64,000 nucleotides of DNA from Morella rubra (Eukaryota > Streptophyta > Magnoliopsida > Fagales > Myricaceae), in NCBI GenBank assembly GCA_003952965.2, contig CM025855.1, positions 20,002,768-20,066,767 of the forward strand. The letters are read 5' to 3'. Position 1 is the stretch's first letter, and every line of letters begins with the position of its first letter. The notes beneath the pieces were generated by a model. It was given only the letters and a program-made list of their open reading frames with translations, did not search any database and was not told the DNA's origin. A program made the position numbers and the translations under genes. This document shows, one piece after another, positions 1 to 11,464 of this stretch.

Positions 1-103
1 ATTTGATAAATGAATGTCAAACATGTAAAAATATATAAGGACATTCTAAACACTTTTAAAACATCAAAACAATGAAAATCCATGGAAATCAATAAAAGAA
101 ATA

Positions 104-1760
104 TCAAAGAGCATTTGCATCTAAAAACCCAATATCTCGTCTTAGATCACGAAATCTATCATTACTCAAGGGTTTTGTGAAAATATTAGCTAGTTGATGC
201 TCAGTACTAATGAAGTCAAGTGAGATGTCACCTTTTTGTATATGATCTCTTAGAAAATGATTTTTCACTTCAATGTGTTTAGTCCTTTAGTGTTGGATGG
301 GATTCTTGGACAAGTTGATAGCACTAGTGTTATCACATTTGATGGGTATACTCTCAAATTTCAGTCCCAAATCTTTGAGAGTTTGCTTCACCCACAACAC
401 TTTAGCATAACAACTACTGGCCACTATGTATTCCGCTTCGGTTGTTGATAAAGTAATCGAGTTTTGTTTCTTGCTACTTCAAGAAACTAAAGATGATCCT
501 AGGAAATGACAAGTACCACTAGTATTTTTTCTCTCGATTTTGCACCCAGCAAAGTCGGCATCAGAATAGCTTACTAGGTTCATATGAGTGTCTCTAGGAT
601 ACCAAAGTCCTAGGTCAATAATACCCAAAAGATATCGAAAAATTCTTTTTACGGCACAAAAATGAGATTCTTTAGGACATGCTTGGAATCTAGCACATAA
701 ACACACACTAACCATAATATCCGGCCTACTAGCCGTCAAATAGAGGAGAGTTCCAATCATACCTCTATATTTGGTGATGTCCACCTTTTTACTTTTTTCA
801 TCGGCATCAAGCTTTAGTGATGTGCTCATTGGTGTTTACGCCACTTTCAAGTTCTCCATTCCAAAGCATTTGAGTAGATCCTTTACATACTTGGCTTGGT
901 TTATGAAGATTCTTTCTTTGGATTGCTTGATTTGTAGTCCAAGGAAGAGTTGAGCTCACCCATCATACTCATCTCAAACTCTTCATGCATAAATTTGGAA
1001 AATTCTTGACAAAGAAAGTCATTAGTAGCACCGAATATGATGTCATCCACATAAATTTGCACAATTATGATATCATTGTTTTTGGACTTGGTGAAAAGTG
1101 TTGTGTCAACTTTACCCATGGAAAAACCTTTTTCAACAAGGAAAGTTTTAATCTATCATACCAAGCTCTAGGAGCTTGCTTTAGTCCATACAAAGCCTTT
1201 TTTCATTTGAAAACAAACTTTGGATAAGCTTCATTTTGAAAACCTTGTGGTTGTTCTACATAGACTTCTTCCATGATAAATCCATTCAAGAAAGCATTTT
1301 TCACATCCATTTGATAAAGCTTAAAATTTTTATAACAAGCAAAGGCCAAAAGCATTCTAATGGATTCCAAACGTGCTACAAGTGCATATGTTTCATCATA
1401 ATTAATCCCTTCTTCTTGATTATAGCCCTTAGCAACTAACCTAGCTTTGTTTCTAACAATAGTAATGTGCTCATCAACCTTGTTTTCCAACAAGACCCAT
1501 TTTTGTGACAATCAATGGTTTGATCCTGGTCTAGGGACAAGTTCCCAAACTTGATTTCTCTCAAATTAGTTTAACTCTTCTTGCATTGCCAAAAACCAAC
1601 TTTCGTCGTTTTGGCTTCAAGAAAAGTCTTTGGTTCAATTTGAGACACAAATGCAAGATAATTACAAATATTTCTAAGTAAAGCTCTAGTTCTAGTTCCA
1701 TGAGAGGAGTAATCACTTCCATTAAAGGAAGGAGGTCTAGATGTTGAGAGTCTCAACATG
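104..1760 (-). pseudogene. Ty1/copia gag-pol remnant (gag start fused to RT-RNase H)
   Basis: Reading leftward, a gag-like start (residues RPPSFNGSDY) runs within a few codons into the linker that precedes copia reverse transcriptase (IEPKTFLEA), so most of gag, all of the protease and the integrase are missing. RT follows with MDVKNAFLNG, EEVYVEQPQGF and the catalytic YVDD box near 1045, then the connection and RNase H domains with TTEAEY, and a C-terminus ending LDANAL followed by a stop at 104-106. It is dead: there are frameshifts near 1600 and 950, and in-frame stops near 808, at 479-481 (where Trp is usual) and at 287-289. The family is copia by domain order and motifs; the lineage resembles SIRE/Tork types but I cannot fix it. 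The 3' LTR would lie left of the window. Confidence 0.85.
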
Positions 1761-1821
1761 AGAGTTGTTTGCTTGAAGTTGTCATTCTAACTCAAGATTG
1801 TTAAATCTTGCTAAAGAGAGC

Positions 1822-1840
1822 ACCAAGCTTTGATACCAAT
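1822..1840 (-). other. Primer binding site of the minus-strand copia element
   Basis: Immediately inside the LTR, the minus strand reads TTGGTATCAAAGC, close to the usual plant copia primer site TGGTATCAGAGC that pairs with initiator methionine tRNA. Its position next to the LTR end, and the gag-like start just downstream, show that the LTR at 1841-3135 is the 5' LTR. Confidence 0.7.
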
Positions 1841-3135
1841 TGTAAATCCTAGGATTAAGGCAACCCAAGAGGGGGGTGAATTGGGTTTTGAAACTTTTTC
1901 GAAACTCACCCTTTAGAAAGTGTTTGCTAGCTACAAGTCTCACAAAGAGAAGCGATTGCAATAAAAGATTGAACACAAGAATATATATTGCAACTCAAAT
2001 AGAGAAATAAAACTTAGAACAAGAAACTAATAGCACAATGTAATGAGATAAGGAAGAGAAGCAAACACAAGATTTTTAGGTGGTTCGGCAAACCCGCCTA
2101 CATCCACCCCTCAAGCTCCTTTACGAGCCTTGAGGTTTTTTCACTATGCTCCCTTCAACCAAGGGAAGCCTTCCTTACACTTGAGCTTGAGAAACACCTC
2201 TTCAAGCCTCAAGAACGAGTTTGAGAACAAACCTCTCTAAACTCCTTCTTTTGATGAACAAACCTCACCAAAAGGAAACAAGAGAATCACTCTCTTAATA
2301 GTGTATAGGGATGAACGAAAATGCTCACTAAAACTCCCTTGATGGAGTAGATGTTACAATGAGAAATTTCTATCTCTTAGGCTTCACACAACAACAAGGA
2401 TGTGAAAGTGTTGATTATGTGTGAATGATGTTTGAACAAGGATTGAAAGGTTTTAGATCACTCTTAGCTTTGGCAAAATGATTTAAGTTGTTCAGCAACT
2501 TTTAAAAGGCGTAGAATGGCTTTATATAGGCCTCATAAGAAAAATAATAGCCATTGGGAGTTAAGCTGTTAAAAACTCTCGATGAACCGGTCGACGCTGC
2601 AGGTTTACGTTACACAACGGTCATAATGTCAGAAGTCAGAACGGCTCTTTTTAAACTTTTTCAAACCAACCGGTCGACCGCTATACCAAGCGGTCGAAGA
2701 CCGGTCGACCGCTACATGAGCCGGTCGACCTCCTCAACTTAAGCACATGATCCGGTTGTTTTAAAAACACGATTTTGACCAACTTAAAATACCCAATTTT
2801 AAAGACTAACTTCCCATAAGTATATAAAAGGTTTGGGAGTTTAATTGGGATATTTTAAAGCCATTTAAAAATATTTTTAAATCTTCAAAACAAGAGGTAA
2901 AACATTTCATGCAAGTTTTGAAGAAATATGCAAGTGTGTGGTTCAAATCCTTGTTAAAGATGAAGTCTTAGAGTTACAAAGATTACCCTAGCATCTTGAG
3001 TCTTCACTTTAAGAGCACTTCCATTGAAGGGGATGTTACTTGATCGCTTCGTGCTCATTTTGGATCCGCTTTGCTTCACATCTCAATTACTTTTATTGTT
3101 ATCATCAAAACATTGATTGTGACTAAAAGCCAACA
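1841..3135 (-). repeat. 5' LTR of copia element (about 1.3 kb)
   Basis: The minus strand begins TGTTGGCTTTTAGTCACAAT and ends with CCTAGGATTTACA, the TG...CA form of an LTR, abutting the primer site. A nearly identical copy lies on the plus strand at 36573-37883. The LTR contains a palindromic cluster of GGTCGACCG motifs (2580-2730) that could be a regulatory repeat region. Confidence 0.85.
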
Positions 3136-3889
3136 GATAGTACATGTGTAAGAATGTTAAGTATTAAATATTAAGTACTACATAGTAATCAAGTACAAAA
3201 ATTTTATTAGTACTTAACAATGTCTAAGTAATTACAAAAACATGTAAGTATCATAGCACATATATGAGATTATGAAAATCATATTACTACTAATAGGTGA
3301 TGTGTAAGTATCATTATGAACACAATGTTATAAACTTTGTAAGTATTATAGTACAATGTTATAGTATTAACTTTGTTACTATAGTACAATGTATCATTAT
3401 AAACACAGTATCATTATAGTACAATGTCATTTTGTTAAGTTTGTTATTAGCTTTGGTATTAATTATGTATCATTATAAACACAATGTCATTTTATTATTT
3501 TCTTTGAAATACCGTTCTAATGCTCACATTATTACCGTTCTAAAGCATAAATACAGACTGTTCTAACACTCATAATCTTACCATTCGAATGTTTACTTTT
3601 AGAATAAAATGACATGTCGTCACTATCACCATACGTTCTAACAGTTTATAGTGTTCGAAGGATTTATTATTAATTAATTTTGAGATTACCAAATATGATA
3701 ATAATTTTGTCATATTATTAAAATATTTCCTAATATTTTGTGTTATTTCCTTTTTAATACTAATTTAATTACCAAGTAAAAATATGCATAAACCAAAAAA
3801 TGAATGAAATAATCAAACCATAAATATTATAACATTCACAAATACAACTATTTGAAACAAAAATAAATAAATGACAAAATATGATTAAA
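3136..3889. other. AT-rich intergenic DNA, left part of a decayed CACTA-like element
   Basis: No gene is visible. From about 3500 there are scattered ACCGTTCTAA and CATTCGAATG motifs in both orientations, resembling the subterminal repeats seen at 5040-5750. The left terminus of the element was not found. Confidence 0.4.
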
Positions 3890-4995
3890 AAACTAATGAG
3901 ACTTCTTCTTCAGCTCCCTCACCAAGTCGTGCTCGACATAATCTATCCTCTGCATGATGTCTTCTCTGCCATCCTTCTGAGCCTTCTCTAGTGCCTGCAG
4001 CCTCGACTCAATCTCACTGAGTCTCTCATCCATGGTTGTCAAGCTATCAATGATGGGAGCGATGGCCTTCTCGAATGCTACTCAATGCAGCACTCTACGT
4101 AAAGCAGACCTACTGGTGGCAGCTCTACTCAGCAAAGACCTACTAGTCCTCAACAGCTTGAGCTGGAACTTGGGCTACTCAGCACCAGAGCAGGAACCTG
4201 ATTGCAGTATAACATTTGGACGATGTCACATTGTTGATAGGGCGAGTTGCATCGTGATTCAGCTCATGATTCCTGACCATTACCCCAGCATCCAACAAAA
4301 TTAGGTCAGCATCACACTTACGGTAGACCCTCCTTAGCCATTGACTGAAGTTGGGCTGGTCATCTAGAACATGAATAGAGTGAGGTTGACCAACTCCAGA
4401 CGCGCCACCATCAACATTAGTTGTGCTCGATGGACTGTGCACTCTGTGTGATGGCGTCGCGGGTAAATGTTGTGGCAAAAGATTAGGTGGAGCATGCACC
4501 AAAACCCGGACAGAGATTTTTGGCACTGATGACTGGATCAAATAGTGATACTCTCTTATCATCAATCAGAAGACCTCCTCAGCCAACAATACAACGAGGG
4601 CTCAACAGCAAGATAGGCCCTCAGTTGCCACTACATGCGCAAGTAATGGGCCAGGATGTCGAGGAAATCCTGACTCGAACTCCCTGGATGACGACTTCCC
4701 ACTCGTCAACCTCAATGTCAATCTCTATCAATGATGCGTAGAACTCCTGGACCAAGAGTGTGTACGGTTGGTTGATCCAGGAGAGCACGCGCTCCCAGCC
4801 TTATTGGACGAGGATCTAGTGGATGCTGCGGCCCTCAAAATCGAAGTTGTAGAAGTCCAGAGTTCAAATGACCCTCTCGACCACTAACTGGCGCCTAAAC
4901 ATAAGCGCCTTCCTCTCCTCTGTAATCATAGCTTCCTTTGGAGGAACCTGCGAAGAAGTAGAAGAAGCAGCTGATCTGGAACGCTTCGGCATATT
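3890..4995 (-). pseudogene. Plant-transposon-type protein relic with C-terminal coiled coil
   Basis: The minus strand starts with a Ser-rich basic leader (MPKRSRSAASS), then a broken domain with LLYNFDFEGRSI, a GWERVLSW block and LLVQEFYASL followed by a V-x-I-x-GV-x-V-x-I strand. That order (Phe-rich start, GWE, VREFYA, V-RG-V-FS) resembles the Pfam 'putative plant transposon protein' family, recognised from memory only. After several stops and frameshifts it ends in a charged heptad region (DERLSEIESRLQALEKA), a likely coiled coil, near 3895. Similar relics occur at 14780-16510 and 11465-11880 in a related element. No catalytic residues are identifiable and the function is unknown. Confidence 0.45.
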
Positions 4996-5039
4996 TGCTT
5001 AATCTGCCAAAAAAAAGGCAAAAGAAAGAAAAACCGTTA

Positions 5040-5848
5040 AAACGGGTTATAACAGCATTGAATGGAAATAAATGCAATTGTTCAAACAAATAACAAAAAA
5101 TTCGAACGTATAATAATAAAACCATTCAAACGGTTCCATACAAATGTTCGAATGCAAAACAAAAACATCGAATGGAAATTATACAAACTATCAAACGGAA
5201 AATTTTAATCACCGAACGAACATTGTTTGAATGGCTGTGCAAAAACTTCAAATGGTAACATTAAACGCACCATTTTAGCCAACAATTCGATGCATGGTTA
5301 AAATGGTACATTTTCAGAAATATCATTCAAACATCAAACCTAACCGTTTGCACACTGTAACATGAAAACGATTTTCAAACTCCCTAAAAACTACTTTTCT
5401 ACGTAAAAATCATTCCCAAAACAATCCTAAACTAACTGGAAACGTACACATTCAACAACATGAACTTATTTTTCAATATTCATAGCATATTCAAATCAAA
5501 ATTCACGAAAACAAAATCAAAGCACAAAAACTAGAAAACCATAATTTAATGGGTTAAAATGCGTTAAAAAAACATACCTATAGTGTGTAGAGGTTAGGAA
5601 ATATGAGTTGCATGGAGGAAATGAGAAAATACAAGATTGAGAGAAAACGTGAAGAGATTTTGCAAGTTTGTGAAAATGTGAGAAAATGAAGGTCGGGGGT
5701 GTAATAATCCAATGAACATTCGAACGCGTTCGGATGATCGTTAAGAAAAGATTATGGGATAGGTTGAATTTCCGTCCCAAAAACAAAAGTTTCTATTTTC
5801 GGGTCGGAATTAAAAATCTGTCCCCAAAAAGTATTGTTTGGGACGGAT
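5040..5848. mobile_element. Decayed CACTA-like terminal region
   Basis: The stretch carries many CATTCAAACGG / TTCGAACG motifs in both orientations, then near 5770-5848 a GGGACGGA...CCCAAAAA segment that aligns, with many changes, to the clear CACTA end at 38122 (rc CACTACAACAAAAATGAG then TTTTGGGGATGG). The junction with the RING upstream block at about 5849 matches the position of the CACTA end relative to the other copy. The terminal CACTA bases themselves are degraded here. Confidence 0.5.
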
Positions 5849-6366
5849 ATATATATATCCAAATGATTTGGACATTGCTTGAAGTGTACGTTTCTTATTG
5901 AGTTGTACAAATAAATTTTAATGTTTCAAAGCTCCAAAGAGGAAATATTTAACAAAGTAGCTAGGGGCGTTTAGCCTGGCCTTCATTTTCTGGCAACAAT
6001 ATAGAGTACATGCAATGACTTGAATTAATCCCGGACGGCAAATTATAAACTGAAACGTCGATGCCTAGGGAAAAAAAAAAAGACCTGAAAACCGTGGATC
6101 ACAACATATATTCAAGCGAATTCTAATTAGTCGGGTTCGAAAATGACGGTGAAAACTAGATATGATGCACGTAAGAAGAGTAGGGGAAGAGTCCTTAATT
6201 AGTCACTCTTATCACGTGTATGTGTACGTCCATCATGACGTCGTGACATGCTGTCTTTACCCAGACAGCCGTGTCAAAAGTACCTGGCCTTGGTTTACAG
6301 TAGACGTAGGTCCGTGTCTTTAAATTGAAATCACCTCTTCTTGCCTTCAACTAATTACAAAACATC
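5849..6366 (+). promoter_or_regulatory. Upstream region of RING-H2 copy 1
   Basis: This block is shared with 38500-38550 plus 39722-40300 and, more distantly, with the upstream regions of the other two RING copies, so it is ancestral to the locus. It holds a G-box CACGTG at 6213-6218. Where the second copy has TATATAAA and the third has a weak ACATATAA, this copy has no clear TATA box, so promoter strength may differ. The 5' leader ends AACATC just before the ATG. Confidence 0.6.
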
Positions 6367-6879
6367 ATGAGCGCTCTCCTATTCTCAAGCATCTCCCTCT
6401 TTTCCCTCTGTTTGATCATCCTCTATATCTTGCTATTCAATCGGTTTTTCAAGCTCGCTTGTCCACCAAACATGTCACGTTACGTAACCTTGGCTGCAGC
6501 TTCCAATTTGAGATGGGCATGCAATTGCTTGATTTACCAAGCTTTCTCAAAGCCTTATGCGCGTGATGTGCCAGAAGTAGTACTCCATCAAGAGCCAAGC
6601 GTAGTACGACTCGAGCACGAGCCGGGTTCTTCTGAAGTAGAATGTTCTGTCTGTCTATCTAAGATTGAAGACGGTGACGAGATTAGAAGGCTGAGATGTG
6701 ATCATCCCTTTCATAGAGTTTGCTTAGACAGATGGCTCGGATACAAGAATCCAACATGTCCCTTGCGCCGCGAATCTTTAGCTCCCTTTAGAGCAATTAC
6801 TGAGCTCGGAATGGAAGTCCTCTCTTCAAAGTTTTCCTCCAGCAGATCCGCTGACCGCGAGAAAAGGTGGCTAAGATAA
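6367..6879 (+). CDS. RING-H2 zinc finger membrane protein, copy 1 (last zinc ligand lost)
   Basis: Single-exon 170-residue protein. Residues about 5-29 form a hydrophobic N-terminal membrane anchor (LFSLCLIILYILLF), followed by a basic/aromatic linker and a RING-H2 finger at 93-134. Ligands seen are C93, C96, C111, H113, H116, C119 and C131. The eighth should be cysteine, but codon 134 is CGC (CPLRR) where copies 2 and 3 have TGC (CPLCR), a single T-to-C change. RING-H2 proteins of this size (RHA2/ATL-like) are E3 ubiquitin ligases that recruit E2 enzymes. Loss of the eighth ligand would be expected to weaken or abolish RING folding, so this copy may be inactive or act as a non-catalytic form. 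The start is fixed by alignment with copy 3. Everything outside codon 134 looks intact, so it may have only recently degenerated. Confidence 0.8.
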   Translation: MSALLFSSISLFSLCLIILYILLFNRFFKLACPPNMSRYVTLAAASNLRWACNCLIYQAFSKPYARDVPEVVLHQEPSVVRLEHEPGSSEVECSVCLSKIEDGDEIRRLRCDHPFHRVCLDRWLGYKNPTCPLRRESLAPFRAITELGMEVLSSKFSSSRSADREKRWLR

Positions 6880-7411
6880 ATCATGTGTCAATTACACCCA
6901 GTGATGCATTAAAATACTATTTTGGTTCTTCTGCAAGTGTTTTGTACTTTCCCTTCTGCAAGCCCAACCGACGGCAAATTGGCCAACCCGTAGGCTGCCA
7001 TAAGATTGGGGGTTTTATACAATCACACTCATAATCTAGTTTCTATTAATTAAGAGTATCTCATATTAAAACTAAATCTCTGATATCCTAATAATATCAT
7101 ATCAAATACATCCAATGTAAAAGTCCTCTATAGCAATATTTTGTATTTTAAGTTCATGCAAATTAGAAGTTAAAGGTCTCTATTTATATAGAACAAACAA
7201 AATATGATAAGAAAATATTCTTACTTTAAAGAGATTGGGAACATGATATAATCATACTCGTAATCTAGTTTCTTCTCTAACTTGAATTAGAAAATAGGCA
7301 CTAAAAGAAACCGGTCATCCACAAGGGGCTTAGATTCAAACCAAATCATACGGCTCCAGACACAGCTGGACCTATGGTATGGATTGTCCCTCCCAAATCG
7401 GACACCTCACA
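6880..7411. other. Intergenic, downstream of RING copy 1
   Basis: No gene recognised. A direct repeat of about 30 bp (AATCACACTCATAATCTAG and a close copy) occurs near 7020 and 7252. The end (7412-7421, GGGTGTTACA) is the reverse complement of TGTAACACCC, the common start of plant gypsy LTRs. Confidence 0.4.
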
Positions 7412-7630
7412 GGGTGTTACAATTTTTAACTTAATGATGCTGTTCTACCACTATTTTTTGTAGCTATATTTTTTACCTCAATGATGTGGTCTAACCACTA
7501 ATTTTTTGTAGCCACTTTTTCTAACCTCAACGATGGGGTCCTACCACTATTTTTTTATAGCCACTATTTTTTTACCTCAATGATACAGTCCAAGCACTAT
7601 TTTTTGGTCTCTATAGTTGTATCGGTCTGA
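7412..7630 (-). repeat. Minisatellite, about 50-60 bp unit
   Basis: Three to four imperfect units of the form 'CCACTATTTTTTGTAGCCAC ... ACCTCAATGATG'. The reverse complement occurs at 40324-40556, including the same flanks (CTATAG...GGTCTGA at one end, GTTACA at the other). The array is thus inverted relative to the surrounding duplication. Its position next to TGTAACACCC suggests that it belonged to the 3' internal region of a gypsy-type element. Confidence 0.65.
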
Positions 7631-8494
7631 TTACTTGAAGGAGAGCCATTTTTTTAAGCCTTTTTGGGTTGGTCAAGTTTGGGGATTTTGAAAGTGGATG
7701 ATAGGATTTGAGTGATTTAGAAGGTTTGAAATGGGGAAATTCGGAAGAAAATCGAAAAAACGCATGTTCGGGCCGTACAGGTCGGAGCATCGATCGCACA
7801 TAAATTTTAGTGGACCAACTGGAACAGCTATGAGACCAAAAAGGGAGGGTCTGGCTCGGGCTTGGCCATCTCTACGGGGAGTCGAGTTGTGCTAGTGTGG
7901 GTCAGGCCTCATCAAATGAGGTGGCACTCTACGAGGCGTTTGATTTGGTAGGGGCAATCCAGATCGTAGGTCCGGCTGTTTTTAGAGTCGTATTGTCTAG
8001 TTTGAATCCAAACCCAACAACGTGGTGCTTCCATAGGAAAAAAATGGCAAAAATCGTAGTAGAAGTGCTTTGGCCACCAAGAAGGGTCGTCGTGGCTCCT
8101 TCAGATTGCCGCAACACGGCGACCATGAAATTCGTTGGCAGAAATTTTGTCAAGCCATCATTGATGGTCCCGGCTTTACGGACTGGCTGGTCCCGTTCCT
8201 CTGCATTGACGAGCTCCACGACATCAAGTATGCAACATCATTAGCGGACGAGTACAAGCCGCCCCCAGATCGGTATCCTTGACCCAACAACGACAGACCA
8301 ACCGGACTTGCACCGATGGTAATGACCACTCTCGACTGCGCAATATTTGCCAAGATTACTTCAGTCAAATCTGTGAGCTGCCGCAACGGGAGGGTGATCA
8401 TGGAGAAATTGTTTGGCCCAAGGTAATGGTTGTCGTAGTAGCCTCGTGTTGACCTGTGGGCACTATTCTCAAATGATTCTTGCTTTTGGGTTCA
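7631..8494. other. Unassigned region
   Basis: It is somewhat GC-richer (7800-8460) than its surroundings, with overlapping short open frames on both strands and no recognisable domain. It has no counterpart in the second copy of the landscape. It may be a retroelement internal fragment, but I cannot support a specific call. Confidence 0.3.
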
Positions 8495-9540
8495 TGTAGT
8501 GCATTCGAAGTTCTGCACTCCTTGATTTTAATTGTTTACTTTCTTAATCGTTTTCACAATTCAGTGCAATTTATTTATTTTTCAAATTTCTCATTTTCCT
8601 CCATTACTTGCTCTCTACATGTTTATTTATTTATTTTAAGCTGCCATGAAGAGAAATATGTGGCTGCATAGATATGTTGAGTACAAATAAACTAACAGAA
8701 CAGAGTGATGTCCATTTCTGTACATCGACTTAATTTTCAAATCGGTACTATTCATACCATATGCAACATGAGAGTTTTTAAAGATTTAGCTTTCAAAAAA
8801 ATGTTGGACATGAATTCTATACCCCACAGCTTCAAGATTTGCGAGCCCAAAATCTTGACAAATTTCAGCCGCATCCAGGGGAAGTTAATGCACCACAAAA
8901 ATTGAGGAGAGTTTTCTCCATTACACAAGTTAGATCTCTCCTTGTAAATACTAACTCTTGTGAGTTGGGTGTGCCTCTATGAAGTGCACTGTGGGGCAAG
9001 CATCCAGAGAGAGAGAGAATTGAGAGGGAGGTGAAAGGGTTGTGATCAGAGTTGAGAAAAATTCTTATAATAGTTGATTTCTTATTAGTGAAATACAAAT
9101 TCTCTCTCTACATAGTCAGTCTAGGAACCACGTTAAATAATGGTCATTGGTCTCTGTATGGTTAGTGTTTCGTTTCGTTTCTCAACAGGTGGTATTGGAG
9201 CCAGCTGGTGGTCGAAATTTCATTGTTGTATGGTTGCAGAGAAAACTCACGAATAAGATCTGAAATTTTCAGTGATGCCATATAGTTCTGTGAATTCCGG
9301 TTGAGGAGAAGAGAGAATGCATAGCCACTGTTTGGCCACTCGGAAGAAGACGACAGGAAAAAAAAAAAAAAGAACCGAGTTTACAGCATATGAGTTACAT
9401 TCTACTCTTTCCTTTGCAGGAATTCCTCGGCAATCAAACGAACCAAAAAGAAACAAACAAACCAAAAGAGAATGCAATTTATATTGAAAGAAACGACTTT
9501 GGACTAGTGAGGATGTTGTTGTACATTGTGGTCTAGTGTA
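8495..9540 (+). mobile_element. LTR plus primer site and leader of an LTR retrotransposon (truncated)
   Basis: TGTAGTGCATTC starts a roughly 690-bp LTR ending TTTCTCAACA at 9187, followed at once by GGTGGTATTGGAGCC, a mutated initiator-Met primer site, and about 350 bp of leader. The paralogous copy at 41653-42690 has TCATATCAGAACC at the same place; each copy keeps the bases the other lost, pointing to an ancestral TGGTATCAGAGCC. In copy 2 the LTR has a CCTATAAATACT promoter motif, here CCTTGTAAATACT. No gag or pol follows. The same element at matching positions in both RING landscapes means that the insertion is older than the duplication. Confidence 0.65.
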
Positions 9541-10451
9541 AGAAACGACTGTGCCGAAGTTAGCTGCCTTCTGACTGAACCTTGGCTGCCGTTTTGGGGA
9601 CTTTGGACCTCTCTCGTGTTTTTTTAGGGGACGGACAAGGAAGTTCAAGATTCAGGACCATGGGGAATTACACAGTTGGACGTCTTGAAGGACTGGAGCA
9701 ATTTTTTGGTTTTTTTGGGTGTTCTACATTTCGAAAAAAAAAAAAAAAAAAAATGGCTGCTAATTTTGTTGGCTGTTCTCGCACGTGCTTCACAAAGTTG
9801 GCACTTTTTATATGGTGTGGCAATTTTTGGTGAGGTAGTAAAATACAGTCCACATGTGCTTATGAGATTGACATGATGTGGCATGCCGTTAATTAGCTAT
9901 CGGACGGAGTGCTCGTGGAAGGAGCAAAATGAAAAAATTTAAAAATCAAGGAACTGCTTACAATCAATTAAAAAACCAAAGACCGGGTTTTAGAAAGGGC
10001 CAAAACCCAAGGACCAAAGTAGTGTTTAATCGAATAAAATATTAAACTAATGAGAGAAATAATGAGGGAAAGACCGAAGAGATTTCGGGTCATTAATTTA
10101 GTCTAAGAGGAGTACTGCATATACCATATGAAGTGTTAGGACTACATTTTTACTATTTAATTGAAATCAACTTGTATATAAGAGGGTCTATTTGTAGCAC
10201 CCAAAGACAAGCAACCCCACAATTTACAATCAACGTTGGGACAAATATATATTTCCAATTAATATATATACCAACCTTGAAGATTTAAAATTTAAGTCAT
10301 CAATATTCAGATATCTATATGCAAAGGAGTTTTAGAATTCTATCGTGCATGTTGCAAGGAATTGCTTGTCACAGTTAGTTCCCTATAAACACCAATCTAG
10401 ATCTAGATCACGTAAAGTTCTTGAGATAGTTTCCTACAGTTAGAGGTTCAA
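9541..10451. other. Intergenic with a duplicated block (9820-10050)
   Basis: 9820-10050 matches 44565-44800 (GGCAATTTTTGGTGAGGTAG, GGAGTGCTCGTGGAAGGA, CCAAGGACCAAA), at the corresponding place in the second RING landscape. A run of about 19 A at 9736-9752 is flanked by no gene. Nothing else is recognised. Confidence 0.5.
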
Positions 10452-10577
10452 TATATATATATATATCAAAATGATTGATTGGTTAAAATGTAGGTGTCTC
10501 ACTCCGTTGTCTAAATCAATTTTAATGTGTCAAATTAGCTCCAAATAAAGAGGAAATTAACAAGAAGATATAGTTGG
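10452..10577 (+). promoter_or_regulatory. Left half of RING copy 2 upstream block, cut by an insertion
   Basis: The sequence from the TATATATA run through CAATTTTAATGTGTCAAA and GAGGAAATTAACAA matches 5865-5955 and 39725-39785, the distal upstream block of the RING genes. It then breaks into the CACTA-like element; the block resumes at about 18175 (CGGACGGCCAACTATATC), matching 44867-44900. Confidence 0.6.
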
Positions 10578-11464
10578 CCGTCCGGGCTTTAAGTCATTGT
10601 ACTCTTGGTGTCAGATGGTTCCCACTACAACAAAATGGATTTTGGGTGTCAAACGTTTTTGTCACCTAAAGTCAAAATTTTGTCAGTAAAAGTTGTTGGT
10701 GTCAAAAGATTTTTGACACCCGATTTGACAGGAGAAGCCTGTCACCTTTTTTTTTGGAAGACAATTTGTGATATTCCTCAGGAAATAGCGTCCGAACGCC
10801 AACATATAATGTTCAAACATCACAGATTCCTATTTTTTTATGTTCACATGTATTGTGCGAACGTCAATGTATTACATGACAAAATCAATTTCGTCATGGA
10901 AAATAGTGTGAATGTCTCTAATACCTGTTCAAACGGAGTGAATTTCTGTGTCAAAATGTAATTTTGTATGCAGATTTATCGTCCGCACAATGACGACCAA
11001 CGTGCGCACGCTTTTTTTTTTATACTAAGAAAACGAAATTACCACGAATATACTGTGCGAGCGGTTACTGAACGTGTGGACGATGCTAAAATAAGGATGT
11101 GAGGACGGTTGAGTTGAGTTCGGACGTTTGCAATGGTAACACATGCAAACAATTATTTAGTGCGTGCGGACGTGTAACATATCAACCAACGTCCGAACAT
11201 TATTAATGCGTCCGGATTGCTCTTAATTATAATAGACAATACTCAAATTTAATTTATTTAATATTAAAATATTATATTAAATATAAGATCAAATTAATAA
11301 TGGTCTACAAATTATATCTAACCGACATAATGGTAAACAAAATACATAATCAAAATCAAGTACATAATATAAATAACTGTTTGTAGAAATACCAAACGAA
11401 AAACATAATTATAAAATCTAGTACAAGCAGGAGATTAACAAACTATAAGTAAATAATAACGAAA

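Noticed and set aside
7412..7630. CRISPR-like array
   Set aside because: Units are contiguous, imperfect and variable in length, with no unique spacers, in a eukaryotic nuclear context.
7897..8401. Overlapping open frames of 70-115 codons on both strands as a gene
   Set aside because: They overlap each other on both strands, match no domain, have no paralogue in the second landscape and show no convincing start or splice context.
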